Shown: positions 41,507-51,143, numbered from the stretch's first letter. The stretch: 64,000 nucleotides of DNA from CAYJPA01 sp964371945 (GCA_964371945.1 CAYJPA010000018.1:1-64000), one strand, 5' to 3'. Notes: generated from the sequence alone by a model not told the origin. Numbers and translations: made by a program.

Positions 41507-42013
41507 ATGGCGGACACGGTAGCGGCTCCGGCCAAAGTAGCGATTTCAGTGACCGTCAACGGGAAGGCTTACTCGAGCGAGGTTGAGCCACGAACGCTTC
41601 TCGTCACCTTCCTGCGTGAGAATCTCGGGCTGACCGGAACTCACATCGGGTGCGACACCAGTTCCTGCGGCGCGTGCGTCGTTCATATCGACGGCGCGGC
41701 CGTGAAGAGCTGCACTGTCTTTGCGGTGCAGGTCGACGGCGCCGAAGTCACGACGATCGAGGGCATCGGCACCGACGGTAATCTGAGCGCCGTTCAAGAG
41801 GGATTCTGGGAAATGCATGGTTTGCAGTGCGGTTACTGCACACCCGGCATGATCATGACTGCGACAACCTTCTTGAAGGACAATCCCAATCCGACAGAAG
41901 AAGAGATCCGGCACGCGCTCGAGGGCAACCTCTGCCGCTGCACCGGTTATCAGAACATCGTTCGATCGATCCAGTACGCGGCGAACAAGATCAACGGGAC
42001 CGTGACCGGCTAG
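41507..42013 (+). CDS. Molybdenum hydroxylase 2Fe-2S subunit (CoxS-like)
   Basis: A 168-residue electron-transfer subunit. The plant-ferredoxin-type domain binds the first [2Fe-2S] cluster through CDTSSCGACVVHIDGAAVKSC (three close cysteines then a fourth), and the helical C-terminal domain binds the second through CGYCTPGM and CRCTGYQN. It links the molybdenum site of the large subunit to the FAD subunit. AAGGAG precedes the ATG. First main gene of the small-large-medium operon; a Mo-cofactor maturation gene is not seen. Confidence 0.93.
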   Translation: MADTVAAPAKVAISVTVNGKAYSSEVEPRTLLVTFLRENLGLTGTHIGCDTSSCGACVVHIDGAAVKSCTVFAVQVDGAEVTTIEGIGTDGNLSAVQEGFWEMHGLQCGYCTPGMIMTATTFLKDNPNPTEEEIRHALEGNLCRCTGYQNIVRSIQYAANKINGTVTG

Positions 42014-42097
42014 CAGCGATCGGAATTCTTCGGCAAGTTCGCCGTGGCGCCGGAGCCGTAGCGAACGATCGGATTACCTCGGAGATGGAGGAGTTTC

Positions 42098-44479
42098 ATG
42101 GTCGCAACCGTTGACGCTCCAGAGAAAATGGTCGGGAAGGCGCTTAAGCGCCGTGAAGACCCCCGGTTAATCACAGGGGCATCGAGCTTTCTCGATGACC
42201 TGAAGTTACCGGGAATGACGCACGCCGCGTTGGTGCGATCACCCCATGCCCATGCAAACATCGTCAGTATCGATACCTCGTCTGCAACGTCGATGCCGGG
42301 CGTCGTCGCGGTTTTGACCGGCGACGACTTCATGGATGTCAATCCGCTTCCGGCGGCCTGGCAGGCCGCCGGGGTCAAAAACAATGCGGTGACGCCACGG
42401 GTCTTGGCGGTGAAACAGGTCCACCAGGTTGGCGACGCGGTCGCCGTCGTGGTTGCCGAGAGCCTGGCCCAGGCGATCGATGCCGCGGATGCGGTACGAG
42501 TCGAATGGGACGTCTTGCCTGCGGTCGTCGACGCAAAGAAGGCGACCGAGCCTGGGGCGCCGCAGCTTCACGAAGAGGCGCCGAATAACATCGTGCTCGA
42601 GTGGCAGTGCGGTAAAGAAGCGTCCGAGGTCGATGCGGCCCTGGCCGCGTCCGATGTGCGAATTAGCCAGCATGTCGTCAATCAACGCTTGATTCCGACG
42701 TCGATTGAGACGAGAGGGTCGATCGGGCGGTACGACACCGGCACGGGTGACTATACCCTTTGGGCGACATCGCAGGCTCCGCACGTTCACCGGCTGCTAC
42801 TGGCAGCGTTCGTGCTCGGCGTGCCGGAACAGAAGATTCGGGTGATCGCGCCGGATATCGGCGGCGGATTCGGCTGCAAGATCTTCGTCTATTATGACAT
42901 GGCGCTGGTGCTTGCACTCTCGAAAAAGATCGGTGGCCGCCCGGTCAAGTTCTGTGAGGATCGCTCCGAGAACTACCTGACCACGACCCATGGGCGAGAT
43001 CACATCACCGATGTCGAGATCGGCGCGAGCCGCGACGGCAAGATCAATGCGCTCAAAGTGAAGACATTCGCCAATCTCGGCGCGTATTTCTCGACCATCG
43101 CGGCCGGGATCCCCACGACGCTTTACGGTCGAATGCTGGCGGGTTGTTACAAGATTCCGAACATCCACTGTCATGTCACCGGCGTTTACACCAACACCGC
43201 GATGGTCGACGCTTATCGCGGCGCCGGTCGGCCGGAAGCCGCGTTCATCATCGAGCGGGTGTGCGATCTCGTTTCCGGCGCAACCGGGGTCGATCCGGCC
43301 GATGTTCGACGTCGCAATTTCATTCAGCCGTCCGATTTTCCGTACGACACCGGGATCGGGATGTTGCCCTATGACAGCGGCAACTACGAGCCTGCGCTCG
43401 ACAAGGCGCTGGAAGCGGTCGGCTATCAAGAGCTACGAAATGAGCAGGCTGCAAGGCGGTCGCGAGGCGATAACAAGCAGCTCGGCATCGGATTGTCATC
43501 CTATGTCGAGGTTTGTGGCGTTGCACCATCCAAATGGATCGGACTCGGTGGCGAGGGCTGGGGCGCGGGCCTTTGGGAGAGCGCGAACGTCAAGGTTCAT
43601 CTGACCGGTAAGGTTGTGGTTACCACCGGTTCGCTTCCTCACGGTCAGGGTCACGAAACGACCTTCGCTCAGCTTGTTTCGGATGAGCTTGGCGTGCCGT
43701 ATGACGATGTCCAGATCGAGCACTCCGACACGCAATCGGCGCCATTCGGATTCGGTAGTTACGGCAGCCGTTCGTTGGCGGTCGGTGGCACCGCGATCTA
43801 CAAGAGTGCCGGCAAAGTTCGGGACAAGGCCAAGAAGCTTGCCGCCCATATGTTGGAGGCGGCCGAAGAGGATATCGAGTTCAAAGACGGCAAGGCGTTC
43901 GTAAAGGGACTGCCGGCAACGGTCAAGACGATCCAGGAGATTGCGCTTGCAGCGCACGTCGCATACGACTTGCCGGCCGGCATGGAGCCGTTCCTGGACG
44001 AGACCACCTATTACGATCCGCCCAACTGCACCTTCCCGTTCGGGACCCATATCTGCGTCGTAGAAGTCGACGTCGACACTGGTCAGGTTGTACCCATCCG
44101 ATACGTCGCGGTTGACGATGTGGGCAACGTGGTCAATCCGCTGATCGTAGACGGTCAGATCCACGGCGGGATCGCACAGGGACTCGCACAGGCGCTCTAC
44201 GAGGGCGCCGAATACAATGACGACGGTCAGCTTTTGACCGGGACATTGATGGACTACGCGATCCCGAAAGCGACGATGGTTCCGTTCTACGAGCTCGACC
44301 GAACTGTCACGCCGTCACCCGTCAATCCGATGGGTGTCAAAGGTGCCGGCGAAGCGGGTACGATTGCGTCGACACCTGCCGTGGCGAACGCGGTCGTGGA
44401 CGCGGTGTCGCATTTGGGGATTGCGCATCTCGACATGCCGTTGACCCCGGAGCGCCTCTGGCGGGCGATCCGCGGCTAG
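42098..44479 (+). CDS. Molybdenum hydroxylase large subunit (CoxL form II-like)
   Basis: A 793-residue catalytic subunit that holds the molybdopterin cofactor. It begins with the aldehyde-oxidase/xanthine-dehydrogenase hammerhead domain (GKALKRREDPRLITG). The active-site loop is AYRGAGRPEA (A372 onward), the form II motif; true CO dehydrogenases (form I) have AYxCSFR with the Cu-bound Cys, absent here. The late GVKGAGEAGTIASTPAVANAV carries the catalytic Glu. It is therefore a form II enzyme of uncertain substrate and probably does not oxidise CO. Ribosome-binding site GGAG precedes the ATG. Confidence 0.92.
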   Translation: MVATVDAPEKMVGKALKRREDPRLITGASSFLDDLKLPGMTHAALVRSPHAHANIVSIDTSSATSMPGVVAVLTGDDFMDVNPLPAAWQAAGVKNNAVTPRVLAVKQVHQVGDAVAVVVAESLAQAIDAADAVRVEWDVLPAVVDAKKATEPGAPQLHEEAPNNIVLEWQCGKEASEVDAALAASDVRISQHVVNQRLIPTSIETRGSIGRYDTGTGDYTLWATSQAPHVHRLLLAAFVLGVPEQKIRVIAPDIGGGFGCKIFVYYDMALVLALSKKIGGRPVKFCEDRSENYLTTTHGRDHITDVEIGASRDGKINALKVKTFANLGAYFSTIAAGIPTTLYGRMLAGCYKIPNIHCHVTGVYTNTAMVDAYRGAGRPEAAFIIERVCDLVSGATGVDPADVRRRNFIQPSDFPYDTGIGMLPYDSGNYEPALDKALEAVGYQELRNEQAARRSRGDNKQLGIGLSSYVEVCGVAPSKWIGLGGEGWGAGLWESANVKVHLTGKVVVTTGSLPHGQGHETTFAQLVSDELGVPYDDVQIEHSDTQSAPFGFGSYGSRSLAVGGTAIYKSAGKVRDKAKKLAAHMLEAAEEDIEFKDGKAFVKGLPATVKTIQEIALAAHVAYDLPAGMEPFLDETTYYDPPNCTFPFGTHICVVEVDVDTGQVVPIRYVAVDDVGNVVNPLIVDGQIHGGIAQGLAQALYEGAEYNDDGQLLTGTLMDYAIPKATMVPFYELDRTVTPSPVNPMGVKGAGEAGTIASTPAVANAVVDAVSHLGIAHLDMPLTPERLWRAIRG

Positions 44480-44553
44480 GCGCCTTGCAGACCGGCCGCG
44501 CGGAGCCGCCGGATATGGTTCGACGCGATTGCGCGCGATGGAGGAAGTGAACC

Positions 44554-45402
44554 GTGTATCCAAGCCAATTCGAGTATCACAAACCGAGCAGTGTCCAAGA
44601 GGCGATCGCCCTTCTTTCGAATCCAGACGCGAAGGTGCTGGCGGGTGGTCATTCGCTTATTCCCGCGATGAAGCTCCGGCTCGCAAACCCGGGCACGATC
44701 GTCGATATCGGCGCGATCTCCAGTCTGAAAGGGATCTCGGTGAATGGCGGCGCGACAATCGGCGCTCTGACCACCTACAAAGAATTGCTCGATTCGGCGG
44801 CTCTAAAGGGTCCATTCCCGGTGATTGCCCAGACCGCGAACATCGTCGGCGATCCCGCGGTGCGGAATCGCGGAACGCTCGGCGGATCGCTGGCGCACTC
44901 CGATCCCGCGGCCGACTACACCGCGGTCCTGCTGGCGCTCAATGCCAGCGTGAAGGCAGTCGGACCAAACGGCGAACGGACGATCGCGCTCGACGATTTT
45001 TTCGTCGATCTTTTCACCTCCGCCCTCGAAGCGGATGAGCTGCTGACGTCGATCTCCATTCCCGCCGACTCGGCCGGGGCGGGCCAGGCGTACGAGAAGC
45101 ACGCGCACCCGGCGTCGGGCTATGCGGTTGTCGGCGTCGCGGCCGTGCTCAAGGTCAATGGCGGCATCATCCAATCGGCGCGAGTTGCGGTGACCGGAGC
45201 AATCGCCAAGGCGACGCGCGCGCCCGCGACCGAGCAAGCGCTCGTGGGCAAAGCCGCAACTGCTGAGAATATCGCCGCCGCGGCCGCGCTGGCATCGGAC
45301 GGACTGGATCTCAACGGCGACACCTATGCCTCCGCTGAATACCGCGGCCACCTGGTGAACGTGCTTGCCAAGCGAGCGATCACCCGCGCGGCCGGAATCT
45401 AG
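44554..45402 (+). CDS. Molybdenum hydroxylase FAD subunit (CoxM-like)
   Basis: A 282-residue FAD-binding subunit. The N-terminal PSQFEYHKPSSVQEAIALL and the FAD motifs AGGHSLIPAMKLRLA (about residues 30-44) and the TIGALTTYKEL region are typical, with IVGDPAVRNRGTLGGSLAHSDPAADY as the second FAD loop. The C-terminal CO-dehydrogenase flavoprotein domain follows from about 175. GTG start. Last gene of the operon, with an intrinsic terminator 27 bases after the stop. Confidence 0.93.
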   Translation: MYPSQFEYHKPSSVQEAIALLSNPDAKVLAGGHSLIPAMKLRLANPGTIVDIGAISSLKGISVNGGATIGALTTYKELLDSAALKGPFPVIAQTANIVGDPAVRNRGTLGGSLAHSDPAADYTAVLLALNASVKAVGPNGERTIALDDFFVDLFTSALEADELLTSISIPADSAGAGQAYEKHAHPASGYAVVGVAAVLKVNGGIIQSARVAVTGAIAKATRAPATEQALVGKAATAENIAAAAALASDGLDLNGDTYASAEYRGHLVNVLAKRAITRAAGI

Positions 45403-45428
45403 TTTCGAGTCGAGTGGAGACGAAACAG

Positions 45429-45458
45429 AGGCGCCGCGAATTTCGCGGCGCCTTTTTC
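45429..45458 (+). terminator. Intrinsic terminator after the hydroxylase operon
   Basis: A 12-bp perfect stem AGGCGCCGCGAA / TTCGCGGCGCCT followed by TTTTC, directly after the FAD subunit gene. Confidence 0.85.
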
Positions 45459-45532
45459 GTCTCGGCGAAATCGGGGCCCTTGGGATCGAAGGTCCCCCTG
45501 AGGAGCCTCAAGGCGGCGGCGCTCGATCGTGA

Positions 45533-46288
45533 TCAAACCCGCTTGCGCGCAACCACATTGAGGTAGGCGATCTCGGGGTGGTCCTGGGCAGCCTCGGTGA
45601 GTTTGGAGCGGTTGCGTTCGTCTGGCGGGCCGAGGTCGAGCGAACGCTCACGCAGCGTGTTCATCGTCGCTTTGAGTGTGTCCCAATCCGAGCGCGTCGC
45701 ACGCGACGCGAAGATCACGTCGAATCCAGCACCGATAAGTGACGACAAGAACGCTTCCTCACTTCGGAGAGAGTCGCCAAAGACGATTCTCATCAGTTCT
45801 GACGGCTCGACAGGTGAGACGAGATCACCGGCGATGAGCACACCGCCCGGCGCGAGCCATCCGGCCGCGGCCTGGAATCCGGCGTCCAATCCGCCGGGGA
45901 GCGAATCGCTGACTCCACCGCCGAGGCCGAGCACGACATCGAACGAGTCGTGCTCGAAGGCGGTCAGTGGTTCGTCGCCGTCGAGCTCCTTGAACGAAAC
46001 CTGCTTGCCCACGCCGCGTGAATTGGCGAGCTGGCGTCCGAACGCGAGGTAGGGAGCGAAGTTGTCGAAGCCGGTGACTTTGCAGCCGAATGCTTCCGCG
46101 ATATCGACTGATGCGGGTCCGATCCCGCAGGCAACGTCAAGCACCCGGCTTCCTTGGCGAATCCCCGACAGCATCGCCGCCGCGATCAAGAATCGCCGCC
46201 CGCCGGGCGATTGATAAAACGCATCCGATGCAAGTGACGAGACGATTGCGTCCAGCGATTGACCGGTTTCGGCGCGAGATGTGCTCAT
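45533..46288 (-). CDS. SAM-dependent methyltransferase
   Basis: A 251-residue class I methyltransferase. Motif I, VLDVACGIGPASVDIAEAFG (about residues 50-70), and the adjacent acidic strand VTGFDN bind SAM; DSFDVVLGLGG is motif II and WLAPGGVLIAGDLV motif III. The substrate is unknown. The ATG chosen (MSTSRAET) has GGAGGA seven bases upstream. It starts 19 bases after homoserine dehydrogenase ends and is probably the last gene of that minus-strand operon. Confidence 0.85.
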   Translation of the reverse strand: MSTSRAETGQSLDAIVSSLASDAFYQSPGGRRFLIAAAMLSGIRQGSRVLDVACGIGPASVDIAEAFGCKVTGFDNFAPYLAFGRQLANSRGVGKQVSFKELDGDEPLTAFEHDSFDVVLGLGGGVSDSLPGGLDAGFQAAAGWLAPGGVLIAGDLVSPVEPSELMRIVFGDSLRSEEAFLSSLIGAGFDVIFASRATRSDWDTLKATMNTLRERSLDLGPPDERNRSKLTEAAQDHPEIAYLNVVARKRV

Positions 46289-46307
46289 CAAATCCTCCGG
46301 ATCTCGG

Positions 46308-47441
46308 TTACGCACCAATCGGACCTGTTGCGAGCGCGAGCATATCGGCCACAAGACCGGCGGCGGTCACGGCAGCACCCGCGCCGGGGCCGGTGATGTT
46401 CATCGGATAATCGTCATATCGCTTTGTGCGGAACGAAATGATGTTTTCGGGACCTTGCAGCGCGCCGAGCACGGTGCTAGTCGAAATCGCCCGGATTCCG
46501 ACCGCGATCTTGCCTTCCGGCCGAACCTGAGCGACATACTTCAACGTTCTGCCTTCGGCAGTGGCGGACGCGGCACGGGCGGCGATGTCACAGTCCTGTT
46601 CAGCGACGCGATCGAGATACGCGGGCACATCCACTGACTGCAGCGATTCCGGCACGAGGCTTTCGATCTCGATATCGGTGAGATCGACCTTGCGTCCGAT
46701 CGTGCGGGCAAGAATCAATGCTTTGCGAGCGACATCGAGTCCGCTCAGGTCATCGCGGGGATCGGGCTCGGTGTATCCCAGTTTTTTGGCAGATCGAACG
46801 GCCGTCGAAAAGGGTTTGCCAGAGGCCACATCCGAGAAGATCGCGCCAAGCGTTCCAGAGAGAGCCCCTGTGATCTCGATCACCTCGTCACCCGTATCGA
46901 GCAGCGATCGGAGCGTTGAGATGACCGGAAGCCCAGCGCCGCACGTCGTTTCGTAGCGCACGGTGCCATTCTCGGCCGCCTTCCAGATCGCGTCGCCGCC
47001 CGCGTCGCCGAACGGCAGCGCAAATGGAGATTTGTTGGAGAAGATCATGCCGCCGTTGAGCTCCAGGGTTCGCGAAGCGATCCCTACCGTTGCCGAACCG
47101 GCGGCGGTGTCGGCCACGATGAACGGACCCATCGCAGCGACCTCGTTGATGGCGGCGATGCCTTCGAACAGGTGGTGGCCGCTAGAAGAAGCGATCTCGG
47201 ACATGCTTGCCCGTTGTTTGCGAGCATCGAGCGCGACTAGTAGTTGTTCATCGCTGAGACCTGAGGCATCTTCGGCAACGATCGCGCCGTCGATGTCGAT
47301 CAATGCCGCGTAACCTACATCGATTCCGAGTTGATCGCGCCAGATTGCGCGATGTTCGACGACCTGGCGGATCGTCGTACCACCGATCAGACCCACGCCA
47401 ACTTGCACGAGCAGAATACGTTTCACCAGCGCCTCTCCCAT
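46308..47441 (-). CDS. hom: Homoserine dehydrogenase
   Basis: A 377-residue NAD(P)-dependent enzyme reducing aspartate semialdehyde to homoserine for threonine and methionine synthesis. The nucleotide-binding VQVGVGLIGGTTIRQ (about 12-26), SNKSPFALPFG, YETTCGAGLPVISTL, and the substrate-site block GYTEPDPRDDLSGLDVARKALILAR (about 221-245) are characteristic. No ACT regulatory domain: the protein ends soon after the catalytic part, as in the short bifunctional-type C-terminal half. No aspartokinase is seen nearby. Between the nitrilase-like gene and the methyltransferase. Confidence 0.92.
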   Translation of the reverse strand: MGEALVKRILLVQVGVGLIGGTTIRQVVEHRAIWRDQLGIDVGYAALIDIDGAIVAEDASGLSDEQLLVALDARKQRASMSEIASSSGHHLFEGIAAINEVAAMGPFIVADTAAGSATVGIASRTLELNGGMIFSNKSPFALPFGDAGGDAIWKAAENGTVRYETTCGAGLPVISTLRSLLDTGDEVIEITGALSGTLGAIFSDVASGKPFSTAVRSAKKLGYTEPDPRDDLSGLDVARKALILARTIGRKVDLTDIEIESLVPESLQSVDVPAYLDRVAEQDCDIAARAASATAEGRTLKYVAQVRPEGKIAVGIRAISTSTVLGALQGPENIISFRTKRYDDYPMNITGPGAGAAVTAAGLVADMLALATGPIGA

Positions 47442-47490
47442 CGACCCGTTCGATTCGTCATCAGCAAATCTTAATCGGCAGTCGAGCGGC

Positions 47491-49245
47491 TTACGAGGAG
47501 ATCGCTGGCTGAGGGCGTTGCGAGCTGATTACGGGTCGCTGAATGGCGTCATACCAGATCGGCATTCGCATGGCGAGGTAATCTTTTGCGCGCACCAGAT
47601 TGGTCTTGTAGCGGGTGTCGAGATTCGTGGTGTCGAGCTCCAGCGAGACGCCACCGATCCCGTTGCCGAGGACGATCAATCCGGGATTCGTCTCCGCCTC
47701 CTCGGCGACCGCGAAAACACCGCTAAATCCCATGTGCGGGGCCGCTCCATTTGCGAAGGCGATCATGGTGTTGGTCTCTCTGGCGCGCTCCCGCCACAGG
47801 TGAAAGTGCGCTTTGTCCTCGTAAAGCGGGAGGACGGCTGGTCCCGAGACCAGGGAGGGACAGGCGATGAGATCAGCGCCTTCGAGCGCCAAGCAGGTGG
47901 CGCTCTCCGGGAAGAAGGCGTCGTAGCCAATCAAAATGCCTACCCGGCCGGCGGGGATGTTGAAGGTCTTTAGGTCCTCTCCCGGCGTCGCCCAGACGAG
48001 GTCCGTTTCAGTGAGATGGAGTTTTCGATAGGTACCGACGACTCCATCAGGTCCGACCAAGGCGGCGGCATTAAAGAGGCGATCGCCGTCCAGCTCGACA
48101 AAGCCGACAACAAGATAGTTCTGATACTTGGTCGCCACGGCGGCCAGATTCTGGAGTATTTCCGATTGAAGTGCACCAGCGATCCTCGCGTCGGATTCCG
48201 ATTCGATTGGACCTGTGACGGAGAGCTCGGGAAAGACCGTGATCTCGCCCTGCAAATGACCCTCCGAAACCTTGGAGATCATCTCCAGGTTCCAATGGAA
48301 GCTGCCCGGGGAGGGAGCGAATTGGAACACTCCAACCCGGCTCTTTAGGCCAGCAGGAAGCGGATTCAAGCCATACAAGCCGTGAAAATCCTGATCGCGC
48401 CAGCGATAGGTGCTGAGCGTGATCGCACCGTACGCTTCGGGGCGGCGATCCGCGAATTTGTCTTCGCTTCCCAATTTGTTCCAGTGCTTGTCGTGTGCCT
48501 TCGCGAGATCGACAGTTCCGTAGATGATCCCGTCCCCGCTGTCCTGACACGACTGGATTGTGCCGTCGGGGTCGATCACGCAGGAACCGCCTGAAAACTG
48601 CACGCCGCGCTCTACTCCGTACCGATTGGCAGCCAGGAAGTAGACGCCGTTCTCGAGTGCACGAGCCATCCAACTTGGAGACGGGCAGGTTTCCGAGAGC
48701 CAGTTCGTGGGGAAGCAGATGACATCGGCGCCGTCGAGCGCGGGTACGCGCGCCGATTCGGGATAGGCGCTGTCCATACAAATCGTGATCGCGATTCGCC
48801 CAAGCCCGGTATCGAAGACCGGGATTCCGAGATCGCCGTCTTTCGCCCATTTCGGCTCGGAAAGGTAGGAGTGGGTTTTGCGGTATATCCCAATCAGTCC
48901 GTCTGGTCCGATCAATGCGGCGGAGTTGTAGTAGATCCCGGTCCCCTGTGCGATCTCGGGCATTCCGACCACGATGTAGCATTTGTTGCGTGCAGCGACA
49001 TCGCCGAAAAGCTCGGTGGCTGGCCCAGGAATCGGTTCGACGTGAGGCGCGATCTCCGTCCGGCTCGCCCAGCAATAGCCGGTGGTCGCCATTTCGGGGT
49101 GCACAATCAACCTTGCGCCGCTCGCTGCCGCTTCTTCGGTCAAGGCCACAAGTTGTTCGATGTTGCGCCGCTTGTCGAACAGCGTAGGTTCGAATTGGAC
49201 CGCCGCCACCCTGTATGGTTCGGGGGTTTGCTTAGTCTTTGTCAC
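47491..49245 (-). CDS. Tandem carbon-nitrogen hydrolase with inactive second domain
   Basis: A 584-residue protein with two nitrilase-fold domains. Domain 1 (about 10-285) has an intact triad: E51 (HPEMATTGY), K123 (YRKTHSY), C156 (ICMDSAYPES). Domain 2 (about 300-565) keeps E340 (FPELSVTG) and K408 (YRKLHLTE) but has G440 where the nucleophile Cys should be (ILIGYDAFFPES), so it cannot be catalytic. Substrate unknown; amidase or N-carbamoyl hydrolase is plausible. The GTG start lies inside the end of the accDA-type gene, with GGGAGCG upstream. Confidence 0.82.
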   Translation of the reverse strand: MTKTKQTPEPYRVAAVQFEPTLFDKRRNIEQLVALTEEAAASGARLIVHPEMATTGYCWASRTEIAPHVEPIPGPATELFGDVAARNKCYIVVGMPEIAQGTGIYYNSAALIGPDGLIGIYRKTHSYLSEPKWAKDGDLGIPVFDTGLGRIAITICMDSAYPESARVPALDGADVICFPTNWLSETCPSPSWMARALENGVYFLAANRYGVERGVQFSGGSCVIDPDGTIQSCQDSGDGIIYGTVDLAKAHDKHWNKLGSEDKFADRRPEAYGAITLSTYRWRDQDFHGLYGLNPLPAGLKSRVGVFQFAPSPGSFHWNLEMISKVSEGHLQGEITVFPELSVTGPIESESDARIAGALQSEILQNLAAVATKYQNYLVVGFVELDGDRLFNAAALVGPDGVVGTYRKLHLTETDLVWATPGEDLKTFNIPAGRVGILIGYDAFFPESATCLALEGADLIACPSLVSGPAVLPLYEDKAHFHLWRERARETNTMIAFANGAAPHMGFSGVFAVAEEAETNPGLIVLGNGIGGVSLELDTTNLDTRYKTNLVRAKDYLAMRMPIWYDAIQRPVISSQRPQPAISS

Positions 49246-51091
49246 CGGGCAGCGCTCCCTCGGGCTCCTCATCGGCTTGCAGCTTGCCGGCCAATCCCCG
49301 ACGCGTCGCTGCCATGCGGCTGGTCAATTCAGTGAAATCCGGCTTTCTAAAATTAAGTTTGGGTACCGTGATCGCCGGCATGGATGGACGCACGGGAAAC
49401 TGCGGCAACGACGTCCGGCCGGCCCGCGCCGGCCGCTGCATCCAACGCTCGCGAATGTCGCCGATTGAGCGGCTGAAGGCCCGTTGCACATCCTGGAACT
49501 CGCGCCACTCGATCCGGGCGGCTTCGCGTCCTTCCGCGGTGCTGAGACCGAGATGACGGAAGCGGCGGCTCCGATCGTCGATTAACCGACGCGGCCCGAA
49601 CCCGGAGAGCTCGGAGAGCGCGTTTCCGATGGCAATCTTGAGTTGAGCGACCGCACTCTCGACGTCCTCATCCGCCGGCAAGGGTTCGGGAACGATCAAA
49701 TCGATCAATCCGAGCCGCAGGCAATCTCTGGCGGAAGCGACCGCTTCGTCGGGCTGATTCGTGATAACGGAGTGCTCTTGCATGAGGACGCGATCGCCTG
49801 CCATCAACACCATGCCCGGCAGTCCCCCGATCGCACCAATCCCGACGCTTACGACCGGAACCGGCATCGAAGCGATTAGGGACAACGACTGTGCCATTTT
49901 CAACGCCGAGAATGGGTCATCAACTACGATGCCGGCATTGCCCGTTTCTACAAGCGAGATCATCGGCAATTCTAAATGAGCGGCCAACCTAATCATCCGG
50001 ATGAACTTTGAAAACGCCGCGGCGTTCAGGGGAGATTCGTTGCGTTGCACCCCGACGATCACGGCCGAAACACCGTCGATGCGTCCGATACCACCGACGA
50101 TGCCGGGATGATCGGCGCCGGCGCGGTCTCCGCGCAGTTCGACCATTCCGGTGGAGAGCCTGGCAATGTACTCGCGTGCGGTCGAGCGATTCGGCCGGAG
50201 CGCATAGACGAGCTCTTCCCTGGCCGGCGCAGCGCTTGAATCGGAAATAAGCAGCGCGCCCGTCGAGTGCTGCCGCCCACGTTCCGCGAGCATCTGGAGT
50301 ATCCCGCCAAGCGTGTCGCGAATTTGTGACCGATCGATAATGCCATCGATCGCTCCGCGCTCGATCAGCGTCTCGGCGGTCATTCCAGATTGTTCGATCG
50401 TCTCTTTTCCGCTCGATAGGCCGATGTGGGCGCCCGGCTCCGCGAATGCGATGTCGGCCTGATCCGCGAGACCGAGCAGGACGTTCCCGGACGTCGGATG
50501 AGTGAGAATTGAGACCAGCGGAACACCGACGCGGTGAAGACGTGACGCAGCAGCGGCAAGTTTGTTCACCTGGGCGAGCGCGAGCACGCCCTCTTGACCT
50601 TTGCCGCTTCCGCCGGAGCAAAGAGCGATCACCGGATTGCGCCGTATGACCGCCTGATCCATCGCGAGCGCGATCTTCTCACCAGCGACGATTCCGATGC
50701 CCGAACCAAATACCGCCAGATCCAGCGCGATCACGACAACCGAGTTGCCGCCGATCTTGGCGGTACCGGTGATTACCGCTTCCGCGACGGTCGGTTGCTC
50801 TCGAGCTTCGGCAAGCCGATCCGCGACCGGCAATCGATCATGAAAAAGCAGGGGATCGATCGAGACAAGCTCGGCGCTCGTTTCCTGAAAGGTTCCCTCA
50901 TCGACAAGCAGTCCAAGGCGCTCACGCGCCGGTAGCCAGAAGTGGCGACGGCAATTCCGGCATACTCGAAAGGTCAGGAAGAGATCGTCGTCCGAGAGAT
51001 CGGCATTGCAGGATGAGCAGGCGAGATCGAATTCGTCATCTTCGAGCTCGTCCGGGGCCTGTCCGTTGACATTGATTTCCGGTTCGGTCAT
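49232..51091 (-). CDS. Acetyl-CoA carboxylase carboxyltransferase, AccD-AccA fusion
   Basis: A 619-residue fused beta-alpha carboxyltransferase. The N-terminal zinc ribbon has C25, C28, C44 and C47 (CSSC ... CRNC), as in AccD, followed by FQETSAELVSIDPL and VVVIALDLAVFGSGIGIVAGEKIALAMD (crotonase-fold half). The second half (about 300-619) resembles AccA with ISLVETGNAGIVVDDPFSALKMAQ and SVGIGAIGGLPGMVLMAGD. It transfers CO2 from biotin to acetyl-CoA (or propionyl-CoA) for fatty acid synthesis. The C-terminus is basic and long. It overlaps the nitrilase-like gene. Confidence 0.9.
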   Translation of the reverse strand: MTEPEINVNGQAPDELEDDEFDLACSSCNADLSDDDLFLTFRVCRNCRRHFWLPARERLGLLVDEGTFQETSAELVSIDPLLFHDRLPVADRLAEAREQPTVAEAVITGTAKIGGNSVVVIALDLAVFGSGIGIVAGEKIALAMDQAVIRRNPVIALCSGGSGKGQEGVLALAQVNKLAAAASRLHRVGVPLVSILTHPTSGNVLLGLADQADIAFAEPGAHIGLSSGKETIEQSGMTAETLIERGAIDGIIDRSQIRDTLGGILQMLAERGRQHSTGALLISDSSAAPAREELVYALRPNRSTAREYIARLSTGMVELRGDRAGADHPGIVGGIGRIDGVSAVIVGVQRNESPLNAAAFSKFIRMIRLAAHLELPMISLVETGNAGIVVDDPFSALKMAQSLSLIASMPVPVVSVGIGAIGGLPGMVLMAGDRVLMQEHSVITNQPDEAVASARDCLRLGLIDLIVPEPLPADEDVESAVAQLKIAIGNALSELSGFGPRRLIDDRSRRFRHLGLSTAEGREAARIEWREFQDVQRAFSRSIGDIRERWMQRPARAGRTSLPQFPVRPSMPAITVPKLNFRKPDFTELTSRMAATRRGLAGKLQADEEPEGALPGDKD

Positions 51092-51143
51092 CAGATGTTC
51101 CTCCGGATATTGAGTCTACCCGTTGGCAGCGCGAGCGCGCGGC

